The notes beneath the pieces are model-generated. The model saw nothing but the letters and a program-made list of their open reading frames with translations, did not search any database and was not told where the DNA came from. Below are positions 1 to 9,170 of a stretch of DNA of 64,000 nt, piece by piece. Numbering within the stretch: the first letter of the stretch is position 1; every line of letters begins with the position of its first letter. Position numbers and translations under genes: made by a program. The DNA is from Sphingobacterium daejeonense (GTDB lineage Bacteria; Bacteroidota; Bacteroidia; Sphingobacteriales; Sphingobacteriaceae). The DNA is taken from assembly GCF_901472535.1 (NCBI RefSeq), contig NZ_LR590470.1, positions 3,906,001-3,970,000 of the forward strand. The letters run 5' to 3'.

Positions 1-464
1 GTTGATCAGTGCTCGAGCTACCGAAACACGTTGTTGTTCACCACCAGACATCGCGGATGGCTTATGATTGGCCCGATGTGAAACCCTAAAATATCAAGTA
101 AATCCAAAGCGCGCTTCTCAACAGATTTCTTGTCCTGTCCTGCGATAAACCCTGGAATACAAACATTCTCCAAGGCTGTAAACTCAGGCAATAAATGATG
201 AAATTGAAAGACAAATCCAATATGTCTGTTCCTGAAATCACTAAGTTGCTTTTCATTCAACGCAAAAACATCCTCTCCCTCTATCAAAACCGTACCTTTA
301 TCAGGCTTATCCAAAGTACCGATGATATGAAGTAGCGTACTTTTACCAGCACCAGAAGCACCAACGATAGATACAATCTCACCCTTTTTAACTGAAATAC
401 TAACTCCTTTTAAGATTTCAAGGTCTCCATAGGACTTAAAAACATTATTTGCTTTCAATATCAT
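1..464 (-). CDS. lolD: Lipoprotein-releasing ABC transporter ATP-binding protein (3' end outside window)
   Basis: ATPase of the LolCDE complex, which releases lipoproteins from the inner membrane. Visible features are the Walker [10 protein letters not shown], the Q-loop stretch [18 protein letters not shown], which is very LolD-like, and, in another frame, the signature SGGEQQR followed by VARALI. Translation is best started at MILKANNVF; a longer upstream frame exists but lacks homology-like sequence. A net one-base loss in a T run near 81-83 (plus strand AAA) shifts the frame just before the signature motif; adding one T restores the sequence. The Walker B half lies beyond base 1. MacB or FtsE-type paralogues are the alternative assignment. 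Confidence 0.82.
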
Positions 465-610
465 ATTGCGAAAATAATAAAAAACAAAAACATCCAATCC
501 CATACCTGAGATTATAAATATGATGACGAACACGGAGACTCAATTTTATCGTAATAATAACTTGTCCCTTCCGAATAAATACGCTATTTTTACTGCAAAT
601 TTTTTTATCA

Positions 611-1808
611 ATGAACATTCACGAATATCAAGGAAAAGAAATACTTAAGAGTTTCGGAGTAAGAGTACAAGAAGGTATTGTTGCTGAAACCCCAGAGCAG
701 GCTGTTGAAGCTGCTAAGAGAATGAAAGAAGAATTCAACTCGGATTGGGTTGTGGTAAAAGCACAATCCATGCGGGTGGCCGTGGTAAAGGTGGTGTGTA
801 AAATTAGCTAAAAACCATGACGAAGTATTGCAACGCTCTACGGACATCATCGGAATGCAACTAGTAACTCCACAAACTGGTCCAGAAGGTAAAAAAGTTA
901 ACAAGGTTTTAATCGCGCAGGATGTATATTATCCAGGTGATAGCGAAACCAAAGAATTCTATATGTCCGTATTATTAGACCGTGCTACTGGTCGTAACAT
1001 CATTATGTACTCTACAGAAGGTGGTATGGATATCGAAGAAGTTGCAGAAAAAACTCCACACTTAATTTTCAAAGAAGAAATCGACCCTAAAGTAGGTCTT
1101 CAAGGTTTCCAAGCTCGTAAAATTGCTTTCAACTTAGGACTGTCTGGTGCAGCTCACAAAGACATGGTGAAATTCGTAGCAGCGCTTTACAAAGCTTACG
1201 ATTCTATCGATGCTTCTATGTTTGAAATTAACCCAGTATTAAAAACTTCTGACGACAAAATTCTTGCCGTAGACGCTAAAGTTAACTTAGATGAGAACGC
1301 ACTTTACCGTCACCCAGAAATCGCTGCTTTACGCGATATTACTGAAGAAGACCCTACTGAAGTAGAAGCAGGCGAATTCAACTTGAACTATGTGAAACTA
1401 GATGGAAACGTAGGATGTATGGTGAATGGTGCCGGGCTTGCAATGGCAACTATGGACATCATTAAAATCGCTGGTGGTGAACCTGCAAACTTCCTAGACG
1501 TAGGTGGTACTGCTAATGCGGAAACTGTAAAAGCTGGTTTCAACATCATCTTAAAAGACCCTAACGTTAAAGCTATCTTAATCAATATCTTCGGTGGTAT
1601 CGTTCGTTGTGACCGTGTTGCGCAAGGTGTAATCGATGCATACAACGAAATCGGAAACATCCCAGTGCCAATTATCGTACGCCTACAAGGTACTAACGCT
1701 AAAGAAGCTAAAGAATTAATCGACAATTCAGGACTTAAAGTTTACTCAGCAATCCTTTTAAAAGAAGCTGCTGAACTAGTAACTAAAGTACTAGAAGAAG
1801 GAAAATAA
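611..1808 (+). CDS. sucC: Succinyl-CoA ligase (ADP-forming) subunit beta, two frameshifts
   Basis: Beta subunit of succinyl-CoA synthetase, a TCA-cycle enzyme coupling succinyl-CoA cleavage to nucleotide phosphorylation. The start [12 protein letters not shown] is the family hallmark and opens the ATP-grasp domain; the C-terminal half carries GGIVRCD and LQGTNAKEA of the ligase domain. Corrected length is about 398 residues, normal for SucC. Two one-base losses interrupt it: one near 767 (CAA instead of CAAA before TCCATGCGGG) and one near 796-800 (GGTGGTGT instead of GGTGGTGGT). Restoring both recovers the conserved [15 protein letters not shown] segment. No sucD follows; a strong terminator does, so the gene is monocistronic here. 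A probable sequence error rather than a pseudogene. Confidence 0.93.
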
Positions 1809-1820
1809 AATTAAACACAA

Positions 1821-1857
1821 AAAAAGCCGGGCTTTCAAAAGAAGCCCGGCTTTTTTT
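1821..1857 (+). terminator. Intrinsic terminator of sucC
   Basis: Stem of AAAGCCGGGCTT type with a short CAAAAG loop and its complement, followed by seven T. It lies 12 bases after the sucC stop. Confidence 0.9.
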
Positions 1858-1860
1858 GTA

Positions 1861-1891
1861 GACAATAGACACCAGACATTAGACATTAGAC
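1861..1891 (-). repeat. Short GTCTNNT heptamer array, inverted copy
   Basis: Read on the minus strand the segment is four consecutive heptamers GTCTAAT, GTCTAAT, GTCTGGT, GTCTATT. It sits directly behind the sucC terminator and faces the larger array at 1951-2270, which carries the same heptamers on the plus strand. Confidence 0.75.
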
Positions 1892-1950
1892 AAATTGAAT
1901 GTTCCGCTATTTGCACAATTCTTAACGCTTGTTATCTTGATTGTTCTGAA

Positions 1951-2270
1951 ATAAATTTCCCCCTTTCCAATTCTTATGTCTTGTGTCTTATGTCTTATGT
2001 CTATAATTATGCAATAAAATTCCCCCTTTCCAATTCTTATGTCTTGTGTCTTATGTCTTATGTCTATAATATGAAATAAAATTCTCCCCCATTCCAATTC
2101 TTATGTCTTGTGTCTTATGTCTTATGTCTATAATATGAAATAAAATTCTCCCCCATTCCAATTCTTATGTCTTGTGTCTTATGTCTAATGTCTATAATTA
2201 CACAATATGCAATAAATTTCCCCCTTTCCAATTCTTATGTCTTGTGTCTTATGTCTTATGTCTATAATTA
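1951..2270 (+). repeat. Five tandem copies of a 63-70 bp unit built of GTCTNNT heptamers
   Basis: TTCCAATTCTTAT begins at 1965, 2028, 2092, 2156 and 2226, giving spacings of 63, 64, 64 and 70. Each unit continues with heptamers GTCTTGT, GTCTTAT, GTCTTAT (once GTCTAAT) and GTCTATA, then an A/T-rich and C-rich filler. The last unit runs into the hemL promoter region. Minus-strand reading frames through it are repeat artefacts. Confidence 0.9.
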
Positions 2271-2273
2271 TAC

Positions 2274-2281
2274 TACTTTTG
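2274..2281 (+). promoter_or_regulatory. Putative -7 element of hemL
   Basis: TACTTTTG matches the Bacteroidetes TAnnTTTG consensus and lies 23 bases before the hemL ATG. No TTTG is found at the expected -33 spacing, so this is a partial match. Confidence 0.4.
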
Positions 2282-2304
2282 TATAAACACAAATTTTAAA
2301 GACT

Positions 2305-3618
2305 ATGACAACATCTACTTCGGATATTTCACGTGAGAAGTCAGCGAAGTTATTTGAGAAAGCTAAGGAATATTTCCCTGGCGGTGTAAACTCCCCTGTT
2401 CGTGCATTCAAATCAGTATATGGAACTCCTTTATTTATTGAACGTGGCGATAAAGCTCACCTTTGGGATGCTGATGGAAATGAATTTATTGATTATTGCT
2501 GTTCTTGGGGCCCATTGATTTTGGGACATAATACCCCAGAAATTCGACAAGCAGTTCAAGATCAATTGGAAAAAGGATTAAGCTTTGGAGCTCCAACTGC
2601 CTTGGAAAATGAATTGGCAGAATTAATCCTGAAAAACAACAAAAAAATTGAAAAAATTCGATTCGTAAGCTCAGGAACAGAAGCTGTCATGTCAGCAATT
2701 CGATTGGCAAGAGGATATACAAAAAGAGATAAGATTGTAAAATTCGAAGGATGCTATCATGGACACTCTGATTCACTACTAGTAAAAGCAGGATCAGGAT
2801 TGGTAACTTTCGGTGAAACATCATCCGCAGGTGTACCTAAAGCATTTGCTGATGAAACAATAGTCATCGCTTTAAATGATAAAGAAGCACTCGAAAAAGT
2901 GTTCGCAGATTTTAAAGATCAAATTGCTGCAGTAATTATCGAAGGAGTCCCTGCAAATAATGGCCTTCTAATTCAAGATAAAGATTACATACATTTCCTT
3001 AGAGACATCACCAAGCAAAATGGAGCTCTACTGATCATGGACGAAGTCATAACAGGCTTTAGACTGGGATTTGAAGGTGCTTCAAAATATTACGATATCC
3101 AACCTGATATCTTAACTTATGGAAAGATTATTGGTGGCGGCATGCCTGTAGGTGCCTACGGTGCCTCAAAAGAATTAATGGCTTGCATTTCCCCTGATGG
3201 TGCAGTATACCAAGCAGGAACATTGTCAGGAAACCCAGTGGCAATGGCAGCAGGAATCGCAGCATTACAAATCTTAGCACAACCAGGTTTTTACGAAAAA
3301 ATAGAACAAACAACTCAACAGTTTGTTCAAGAATTACGTTCATACATTCAAGAAAAAGGTTACGAGGTAACATTGACCACAATTGGATCCATTTTCTGGT
3401 TTGCATTTACAACGAAAGAAAAAATCCAAAGAGCGGATGAAATCGATCCAGCATCAATGGACAAATACAAAGTAATGCATAGAGAATTGTTGAATAGAGG
3501 AATTTATTTTGGCCCATCCGGATATGAAGTAGGATTTATTTCCGCTGCTCATACTCCTGAAGACCTTAAAATAACATTAAATGCGATAAAAGAAGCCTTA
3601 GATATCGTTTTTCAATAA
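2305..3618 (+). CDS. hemL: Glutamate-1-semialdehyde 2,1-aminomutase
   Basis: PLP-dependent enzyme that converts glutamate-1-semialdehyde into 5-aminolevulinate, the first committed tetrapyrrole precursor in the C5 pathway. The 437-residue frame is intact and of usual length. The N-terminal FPGGVNSPVRAF, the SSGTEAVMSAIRLARG cofactor-binding stretch, DEVITGFR and the Schiff-base lysine in TYGKIIGGGMPVGAYGG-like context (TYGKIIGGGMPVGAYG) are all seen. It is monocistronic between the heptamer repeat array and a lipoprotein gene with its own -7 element. No hemA or other haem genes are nearby. Confidence 0.96.
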   Translation: MTTSTSDISREKSAKLFEKAKEYFPGGVNSPVRAFKSVYGTPLFIERGDKAHLWDADGNEFIDYCCSWGPLILGHNTPEIRQAVQDQLEKGLSFGAPTALENELAELILKNNKKIEKIRFVSSGTEAVMSAIRLARGYTKRDKIVKFEGCYHGHSDSLLVKAGSGLVTFGETSSAGVPKAFADETIVIALNDKEALEKVFADFKDQIAAVIIEGVPANNGLLIQDKDYIHFLRDITKQNGALLIMDEVITGFRLGFEGASKYYDIQPDILTYGKIIGGGMPVGAYGASKELMACISPDGAVYQAGTLSGNPVAMAAGIAALQILAQPGFYEKIEQTTQQFVQELRSYIQEKGYEVTLTTIGSIFWFAFTTKEKIQRADEIDPASMDKYKVMHRELLNRGIYFGPSGYEVGFISAAHTPEDLKITLNAIKEALDIVFQ

Positions 3619-3637
3619 AAATCAAACAATTAAGGCT

Positions 3638-3645
3638 TATATTTG
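3638..3645 (+). promoter_or_regulatory. Putative -7 element of the lipoprotein gene
   Basis: TATATTTG fits TAnnTTTG, 40 bases before the ATG at 3686 and just after the hemL stop. No clear -33 partner is visible. Confidence 0.4.
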
Positions 3646-3685
3646 TTTAAGTATTAACATATTTCGACTAAATATTAATTAAAAG

Positions 3686-4498
3686 ATGAGAACAATCAAA
3701 TCAGCATTAGCAGTATTAGCTGCAACAGCGGTACTTGCTTCTTGCAATACCCCCACTAAAAATCAAGAAGGTGAAGTGAAAGATTCAACTGCATTAGCAG
3801 ATTCTGTTGGTGCAATCGCAGTAAACCCACTTTCTCATGCCAAGGACTTCCCAGGTGCAACTCTGAAAGTATCTTCTATAACTTCAGAAAAACTTGGAAC
3901 TGACTCAGCTAAAATCACGGTAAAATATGACGTTCAGAACTTCAAATTAACTGAACAAACTGAACATACTCACCATATGGCAAACTCTCATGATGGACAG
4001 CATATCCACTTTATCTTGGATAACACTCCTTATGTAGCGCTATACAAACCAGAGCATACTTTCACCGTACCAGTTAATTCTGAGCATTACTTGATGTCTT
4101 TCCTTTCTCGTTCTTTCCACGAGTCACTGAAAACAGCAGATGCTTCAAAATTAATCAAGTTCAAAGTTGAAGGTGATGGAAAAATCACTGAGCTTCCAGC
4201 TCCTACGGAACCATCAATCTTCTACAGTAGACCAAAAGGTGACTACAAAGGCGATGAAACAAAAACTTTATTGTTAGACTTCTTCGTATCAAACGCAACT
4301 TTAGGTGCTGATTCATACAAAGTAAAAGCAAACATCAACGGTCAAGAATTCATTCTAGACCAATGGGTGCCTTACGAAGTACTTAACCTTCCTCTTGGTG
4401 AAGCTACAGTGAAATTAACACTTGTAGACAAAGACGGAAACGCTGTAACTGGTGACAACGTATCAGTTGAAAGAAAAGTTAATTTACTAGAGAACTAA
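3686..4498 (+). CDS. Secreted His-rich lipoprotein of unknown function
   Basis: 270 residues with a signal peptide ending in a lipobox-like LASC, so probably a lipidated envelope protein. The mature part has an acidic linker, then a histidine-rich stretch near residues 92-111 (HTHHMANSHDGQHIHF) that could bind a metal; this is inference from composition only. The rest looks like beta-rich domains, ending in a segment resembling an extracellular immunoglobulin-like fold. I do not recognise a named family. It stands alone between its own -7 box and a terminator. Confidence 0.75.
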   Translation: MRTIKSALAVLAATAVLASCNTPTKNQEGEVKDSTALADSVGAIAVNPLSHAKDFPGATLKVSSITSEKLGTDSAKITVKYDVQNFKLTEQTEHTHHMANSHDGQHIHFILDNTPYVALYKPEHTFTVPVNSEHYLMSFLSRSFHESLKTADASKLIKFKVEGDGKITELPAPTEPSIFYSRPKGDYKGDETKTLLLDFFVSNATLGADSYKVKANINGQEFILDQWVPYEVLNLPLGEATVKLTLVDKDGNAVTGDNVSVERKVNLLEN

Positions 4499-4518
4499 AA
4501 CTCTTTTAAAATCACAAT

Positions 4519-4550
4519 AAAAAAGGCGGAATTTTCATTCCGCCTTTTTT
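4519..4550 (+). terminator. Intrinsic terminator of the lipoprotein gene
   Basis: AAAAAGGCGGAA, loop TTTTC, TTCCGCCTTTTTT. It begins 20 bases after the stop at 4498. Confidence 0.9.
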
Positions 4551-4620
4551 ATTGCCCCAATAACTAATCCCATCTTTAGCCCTATAACCCTTACCCAAAA
4601 TAATCCTACGAATTATTGCC

Positions 4621-4731
4621 TCCATGTTACCCCATCAATTATTTTCATTCCATGTAATCCCATCAATTATTTTCAATCCATGTAACCCCATCAATAATTT
4701 CAATCCATGTAACCCCGCTAGGGGTGCAACT
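4621..4731. repeat. Tandem 28-bp repeat, four copies
   Basis: TCCATGTWAYCCCATC starts at 4621, 4649, 4677 and 4704 (periods 28, 28, 27). The last copy merges into a small hairpin CCCCGCTAGGGG. No gene is supported in this stretch. Confidence 0.85.
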
Positions 4732-4860
4732 ATTATAGAAAAATGTTACACCAAAAAACAGAACCCCGCTAGGGGTGACACTATTACATAGACCATAATC
4801 CCCACAAACCCCATCGGGGTTAAATGCCGGAGGCATGAAATATCTCTTAAATGCTATCGG
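4715..4860. repeat. Cluster of CCCC-GGGG mini-hairpins
   Basis: Three short palindromes, CCCCGCTAGGGG twice and AACCCCATCGGGGTT once, are followed by GCCGGAGGC and a GGCATGA motif that occurs twice, 4833 and 4859. They resemble the dispersed intergenic palindromes of Bacteroidetes; function is unknown. A minus-strand frame across them has no coding character. Confidence 0.65.
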
Positions 4861-4972
4861 CATGACATATCTATAGATTTAAAAATCACCTCAAAAACCA
4901 ACGCCGTAGGTGTGGCATGTTTGTTAAAAAATTATGTCTTTTAGATGGATTCTTTATTAAAAATAAATTTAT

Positions 4973-5240
4973 AGTTACACCCCTCTGGGGTTTTATGGTG
5001 TGGAATTTTGGTCTCTATAATAGTTACACCCCTCTGGGGTTTTATGGTGTGGAATTTTGGTCTCTATAATAGTTACACCCCTCTGGGGTTTTATGTGTGG
5101 AATTTTGGTCTATGTAATAGTGCCACCCCTACAGGGTTGGTAGACGTCGCATTTCCATTTCTATAATTGTGCCACCCCTCTGCGGTTTTATGGTGTAGAA
5201 TTTTGCTTTCAATAATAGCTACCCCCTGAAGTTGTATAAT
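4973..5240. repeat. Tandem 49-bp repeat, three exact-like and three decayed copies
   Basis: AGTTACACCCCTCTGGGGTT begins at 4973, 5022 and 5071; further degenerate units begin near 5119, 5168 and 5216. Each unit has a CCCCTCTGGGG palindrome, then GGTGTGGAATTTTGG and CTATAATA. The whole interval 4551-5326 is gene-free and filled with these repeats. Copies are adjacent, with no unique spacers, so this is not CRISPR. Confidence 0.88.
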
Positions 5241-5296
5241 GTGTAATATTGTTAAAAACAAAAAGGGCCAAAGGCCATCTCTAAACTTTACCAAAA

Positions 5297-5329
5297 GTCT
5301 ATTGTCTAATGTCTTATGTCTAATGTCTA
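5297..5329 (+). repeat. GTCTNNT heptamer array touching the argC stop codon
   Basis: GTCTATT, GTCTAAT, GTCTTAT, GTCTAAT, GTCTA in perfect heptamer phase. The final CTA is the complement of the argC stop codon, so the array abuts the gene with no spacer. Confidence 0.8.
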
Positions 5330-6352
5330 CTCTACATCCCCACCGACTTCAACCCCCAAACCTGCCTTTTCATCCAAACCAAACATCAAGTTCATATTTT
5401 GAACAGCTTGCCCCGAAGCACCTTTCAACAAATTATCCGTTGCATTTAGAATCAACAATTTATTTCCGTGCTTTTCTAGGTGCATAATACTTTTATTTGT
5501 ATTCACTACTTGCTTCAAATCAATATTAGCTCTTGAAACATGAGTGAAAGGATGTGCTGCATAATAAGATTTATACAACTCATATGCTTGTTCTTCAGTC
5601 AGGTCAGTTTCCACATATATAGCAGAAAAAATACCTCTCGCGAAATCCCCTCTTTGAGGAATAAAATTAATACGTTCCGCAGCCCTTTCGATCAACGAAC
5701 CATCACCCGATGGTAGAAACCCCTCTTGCAATTGATTCAATGATTCAGAGATCTCCTGGAGGTGTTGGTGGTCAAAAGATTTATAGGCTGACAAGTTATT
5801 ATTACGCCACGAAAAATGAGTGGTGGCACTTGGCTTTTGCCCTGCTCCTGTAGAACCGGTCGTAGCATTCACATGAATCTGATCAGGCAACAAACCTTTA
5901 CTTGCTAATGGCAATAAAGCCAATTGGATGTTCGTAGCAAAACAGCCCGGATTCGCAATGTATTGTGCAGTTTTAATAGCTTCCTTATTCAATTCAGGAA
6001 GACCATAGATAAAATTCTTACCTTGATAGGAAACGTTCGACTTCAACCTGTAATCTTGGGAAAGATCAATAATCTTTACCGAAGGATCAATAGAATTCGC
6101 ATCTAAAAACTTGCGCGCATCCCCATGACCAACACATAAAAACAGAACATCGATATCCGAATGAAAGTCCGAAGAAAAAGTTAAATCGGTATCACCAAAT
6201 AAATCATTGTGAACATCAGAAAGCTTATTACCAGCATTAGAAGCACTATTAGCGAAAATTATATCTACATTAGGATGATAGATTAATACTCTTAATAATT
6301 CCCCACCAGTATAACCTGCAGATCCAACAATTCCAACTTTAATTTTTTCCAT
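5327..6352 (-). CDS. argC: N-acetyl(succinyl)-gamma-glutamyl-phosphate reductase
   Basis: NADPH-dependent reductase forming acylglutamate semialdehyde, third step of arginine synthesis. The frame is intact at 341 residues. The N-terminal GSAGYTGGELLRVL is the nucleotide-binding loop; NPGCFAT holds the catalytic cysteine; FIPQRGDFARGIF is also family-typical. It follows argG on the same strand but a terminator separates them, so it may have its own promoter. The remaining pathway genes lie 43 kb away. Given the argF' gene in this genome, the acyl group may be succinyl. Confidence 0.95.
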   Translation of the reverse strand: MEKIKVGIVGSAGYTGGELLRVLIYHPNVDIIFANSASNAGNKLSDVHNDLFGDTDLTFSSDFHSDIDVLFLCVGHGDARKFLDANSIDPSVKIIDLSQDYRLKSNVSYQGKNFIYGLPELNKEAIKTAQYIANPGCFATNIQLALLPLASKGLLPDQIHVNATTGSTGAGQKPSATTHFSWRNNNLSAYKSFDHQHLQEISESLNQLQEGFLPSGDGSLIERAAERINFIPQRGDFARGIFSAIYVETDLTEEQAYELYKSYYAAHPFTHVSRANIDLKQVVNTNKSIMHLEKHGNKLLILNATDNLLKGASGQAVQNMNLMFGLDEKAGLGVEVGGDVE

Positions 6353-6377
6353 TGTATTTATTTGATAGAATATAACA

Positions 6378-6411
6378 AAAAACCAAGGTACCTAGCATGG
6401 CTACCTTGGTT
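6378..6411 (-). terminator. Intrinsic terminator of argG (minus strand)
   Basis: AACCAAGGTA at 6381-6390 pairs with TACCTTGGTT at 6402-6411; on the minus strand the stem is followed by a T run. There is no T run on the other side, so it acts on argG, upstream of argC. Confidence 0.8.
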
Positions 6412-6483
6412 TGCAAAAAGAACATTTTTATATAAAAAGACAATTAGTCTTTCTTATTTACTTTATGCCAGATAATAGTTTGG

Positions 6484-7633
6484 TTAACGAAGATTTTCGA
6501 GAAAACCTTTTACATCATCAACAGTATAGCCTTTATTCATCTCACCGTAGCTGCCAAATTTGTTTGACATCAAATCATGATCTGATTCAACACCAATAAT
6601 CACAAAACGGTGTGGATGCAATTCAACAATCACACGACCAGTCACAGTCTCTTGAGAGCTCTGTAAAAAAGCCTCCATATCTCGCATTACAGGATCGTGC
6701 ATCTGACCTTCGTGCATATAGTTTCCGTAGAATGCAGATAACTGGTCCTTCCACGATAATTGCCACTTGGTCAAGGTATGTTTTTCCAACGTGTGGTGTG
6801 CTTTGATCAAAATTATTGGACCAGCAGCCTCAAAACCCCACACGACCTTTGATACCAATAATAGTATCTCCTACGTGAATATCGCGCCCAATTCCATAAG
6901 GTTGTGCAATAGCTTGTAACTCCTGAATAACCTTGACAGGACCAATTTTCTCACCATTCAATGCAACAGGTTGTCCCTTTTCAAAATCAATGGTAATAGT
7001 TTGAGGTTTCGTCGAAGTCAATGGCGTAGGCCACGCAGACTCTGGTAAGTATTGGTTAGAAGTCAATGTTTCGGCTCCCCCAACAGAAGTACCCCAAAGA
7101 CCTTTATTAATCGAGTATTTAGCCTTTTCTGCAGAATACTCAACACCATGTTTATTCAAATATTCAATCTCATCCTCACGTGACAATTGTAGGTCACGAA
7201 TTGGAGTAATGATCTCAACGCCTGGAATCAACGTTTGGAAAATCATGTCAAAACGAACTTGATCATTTCCAGCACCTGTTGAACCATGTGCTACACATTC
7301 TGCACCGATCTTCTTAGCATAGTTTGCAATGGCAGTAGCCTGTGAAACACGCTCCGCTGAAACTGACAAAGGATAGGTAGCATTCTTTAACACATTACCA
7401 AAAATTAAATACTTAATAGTATCTTGGTAATAATCTTCAGTTTCATCAATAGTGGTATGCGACTTAACACCTAATTCATAGGCTCTTTTTTCAATATTCT
7501 TTAATTCTTCATCAGAAAATCCACCAGTATTCACAATTACTGAGTGAACCTCTAATCCTAAGTCACGAGATAGATAAATACAACAAAATGAAGTATCTAA
7601 TCCACCACTAAATGCTAAAACTACTTTTTTCAT
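6484..7633 (-). CDS. argG: Argininosuccinate synthase, one frameshift
   Basis: Joins citrulline and aspartate at the cost of ATP. The N-terminal LAFSGGLDTSFC is the N-type ATP pyrophosphatase loop; AHGSTGAGNDQVRFD and the YSINKGLWG stretch are also characteristic. Corrected length is about 383 residues. A one-base gain in the GGGGTTTT run near 6834-6841 splits the gene; removing one base joins GRVGFEAAG. The C-terminal part (from HHTLEKHTLTKWQ) is complete. It lies 53 bases downstream of the GNAT gene on the same strand and has a -7-like box of its own, so it can be read from either. Confidence 0.94.
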
Positions 7634-7662
7634 TTTATAACGATTAATATGCTTATGATAAC

Positions 7663-7670
7663 AAAAATAA
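7663..7670 (-). promoter_or_regulatory. Putative -7 element of argG
   Basis: On the minus strand TATTTTTG, a TAnnTTTG match, 30 bases before the argG ATG and within the GNAT-argG gap. No -33 match is seen. Confidence 0.35.
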
Positions 7671-7686
7671 CAATTTAAAAAACCTT

Positions 7687-8392
7687 TTACAGGTCTTGCG
7701 CCAACCGGAATGACCGCAGCAACAATTTTTTAGTCGATTTCCAAAGCTTAGCTTCTATCCTCTTTAATAAAGATTGCTTCTTTGAAATCCGATCCAAACG
7801 CTCTTTAGCCTCCGCTTTGCGTAGGATTTTCTCCTTCAACTCTCTCTCCTTTTCTACAGGATCCCAAAGCATCGCTGTACACATACAGTTCTTGCGATCC
7901 TTTGACATCAAAATATCGTAATTAACACAGGATTGGCAACCCTTCCAAAACTCCTCATCCTGAGTCAATTCAGAATAAGTAACAGGCTCATATCCTAAGT
8001 CAGAATTGATCTTCATAACAGCTAATCCTGTTGTCAATCCAAAAATTTTGGAATTCGGATATTTCTCCCTTGACAGTTCAAAAACTCTTTTCTTGATCGC
8101 CTTCGCCAAACCAACTTTCCGGAATACAGGATTTACAATAAGACCCGAATTCGCAACATAGTCTCCATGACTCCACGTTTCTATATAACAGAAACCAGCC
8201 CCAGGTACCATCCTTATGCAAAGCAATAACAGCCTTGCCCTCCTCCATCTTACGGGCTACGTATTCAGGCTTCCTACGTGCAATACCAGTTCCTCGAGCC
8301 TTCGCAGACTCAAACATTTCATTACAGATTTCCTCAGCATATACAATATGATTTGCCGTTGCAGGAATAATTAAAAAATCTGAAAGTGTCAT
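7687..8392 (-). CDS. GNAT acyltransferase, candidate N-acylglutamate synthase, one frameshift
   Basis: About 235 residues after correction. The first two thirds form a GNAT fold: an N-terminal strand and helix, then GFCYIETWSH and LIVNPVFRKVGLAKAIKK, which contains an atypical acyl-CoA loop. The C-terminal third is unusual, with four cysteines (CQSC and CMC about 13 residues apart) and a long Lys/Glu-rich helix. Its position directly before argG and the lack of argA or argJ here suggest that it makes acetyl- or succinylglutamate, the first pathway intermediate; I recall a similar assignment in Bacteroides but cannot check it. One extra G in the run at 8198-8201 breaks the frame at TWAGFCY. 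Confidence 0.72.
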
Positions 8393-8421
8393 TTAATAAT
8401 GTCGACCTAAAAAATAAAATA

Positions 8422-8429
8422 CAAAAGTA
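8422..8429 (-). promoter_or_regulatory. Putative -7 element of the GNAT-argG unit
   Basis: TACTTTTG on the minus strand, 30 bases before the GNAT start. It fits TAnnTTTG; no TTTG at -33. Confidence 0.4.
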
Positions 8430-8874
8430 TTTGAACTATCTAATCTAATTTGAATATCACTCATCGAGCTTGATGAACAACAAAATGGGAAGTTTGCCTG
8501 CCTCAGAATCAAGCTCGAGGCAGAATAGGTCGTCGGAATCGAAGAATAGGACAATTGAAAGTACGTAAAGAACAATAAATCTCACGACTAAGCTTTTTAT
8601 TAGCTTGTGTCAAAGAATTCATATATAACTTGTTACAATACATTTTCTTATGTCCCGTTAAACTTAATGATCAGACTGCGCAAAAGTAAACAATTATTTT
8701 TTTCTTTTATGCAATATCAAAGTAGTTTTTTTATTTAAAAAATAAATTGCCCCTACCTTCTTTGAAAACCTTTCAATCAGACTTTCCAATTATTGAAACG
8801 TTTAAAATCATTCATTGTTTTGTAAGTTTTTTATTCTAACAACCATACCTAATCACATTTATTAAATAAATCCT
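8430..8874. other. Gene-free divergent intergenic region
   Basis: About 440 A/T-rich bases between the GNAT gene (minus) and a small membrane protein gene (plus). A short minus-strand frame at 8393-8575 has no start context or family resemblance. I see no repeat, tRNA or convincing RNA fold. An arginine-responsive operator could lie here but none is recognisable. Confidence 0.55.
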
Positions 8875-8882
8875 TAGTTTTG
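8875..8882 (+). promoter_or_regulatory. Putative -7 element of the small membrane protein gene
   Basis: TAGTTTTG, a TAnnTTTG match ending 17 bases before the ATG at 8900, implying a very short leader. Confidence 0.4.
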
Positions 8883-8899
8883 CACCAAATAATAAAATC

Positions 8900-9148
8900 A
8901 TGGTAGGTCCTAGTGTCTTTTTTTACGCAATATTTGTCATCCCATATATCCTCTTTATGTACTGGTTAGTGAAACAAGACAAAAAGAAATATATGTGGGG
9001 AATAATTGTCGTAACGGTAGTTGCCATATTTGGCCTTGTAGTTTCTCAACGTGCTAGTAAAATCGCAATGGAAAACTACAAACAACATCAAATTGATGCT
9101 CGTGAAATCGAAGCAGAAAATAAAGCTGATAGCTTAAAACAGAATTAA
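8900..9148 (+). CDS. Small two-helix membrane protein, unknown function
   Basis: 82 residues. Two hydrophobic segments, residues 5-23 and 32-49, are separated by a basic loop (KQDKKKY), and the tail is a charged helix rich in Glu, Lys and Asp. It has its own -7-like box and terminator, which supports expression as a single gene. No family is recognised. Confidence 0.65.
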   Translation: MVGPSVFFYAIFVIPYILFMYWLVKQDKKKYMWGIIVVTVVAIFGLVVSQRASKIAMENYKQHQIDAREIEAENKADSLKQN

Positions 9149-9170
9149 ATAAAATCTTCAGCATAATAAG

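Noticed and set aside
1879..2097. Minus-strand reading frame across the heptamer array
   Set aside because: Its translation only repeats the tandem units; composition and position show an artefact of the repeat.
1951..5240. Possible CRISPR arrays
   Set aside because: Repeats are directly adjacent with no unique spacers, units vary in length, and no cas genes lie near.
4663..5294. Minus-strand short frames in the palindrome block
   Set aside because: They follow the repeat pattern, have no start context and no sense outside it.
8393..8575. Minus-strand 60-codon frame upstream of the GNAT gene
   Set aside because: Hydrophilic low-complexity sequence, overlaps the promoter region and shows no ribosome binding site.
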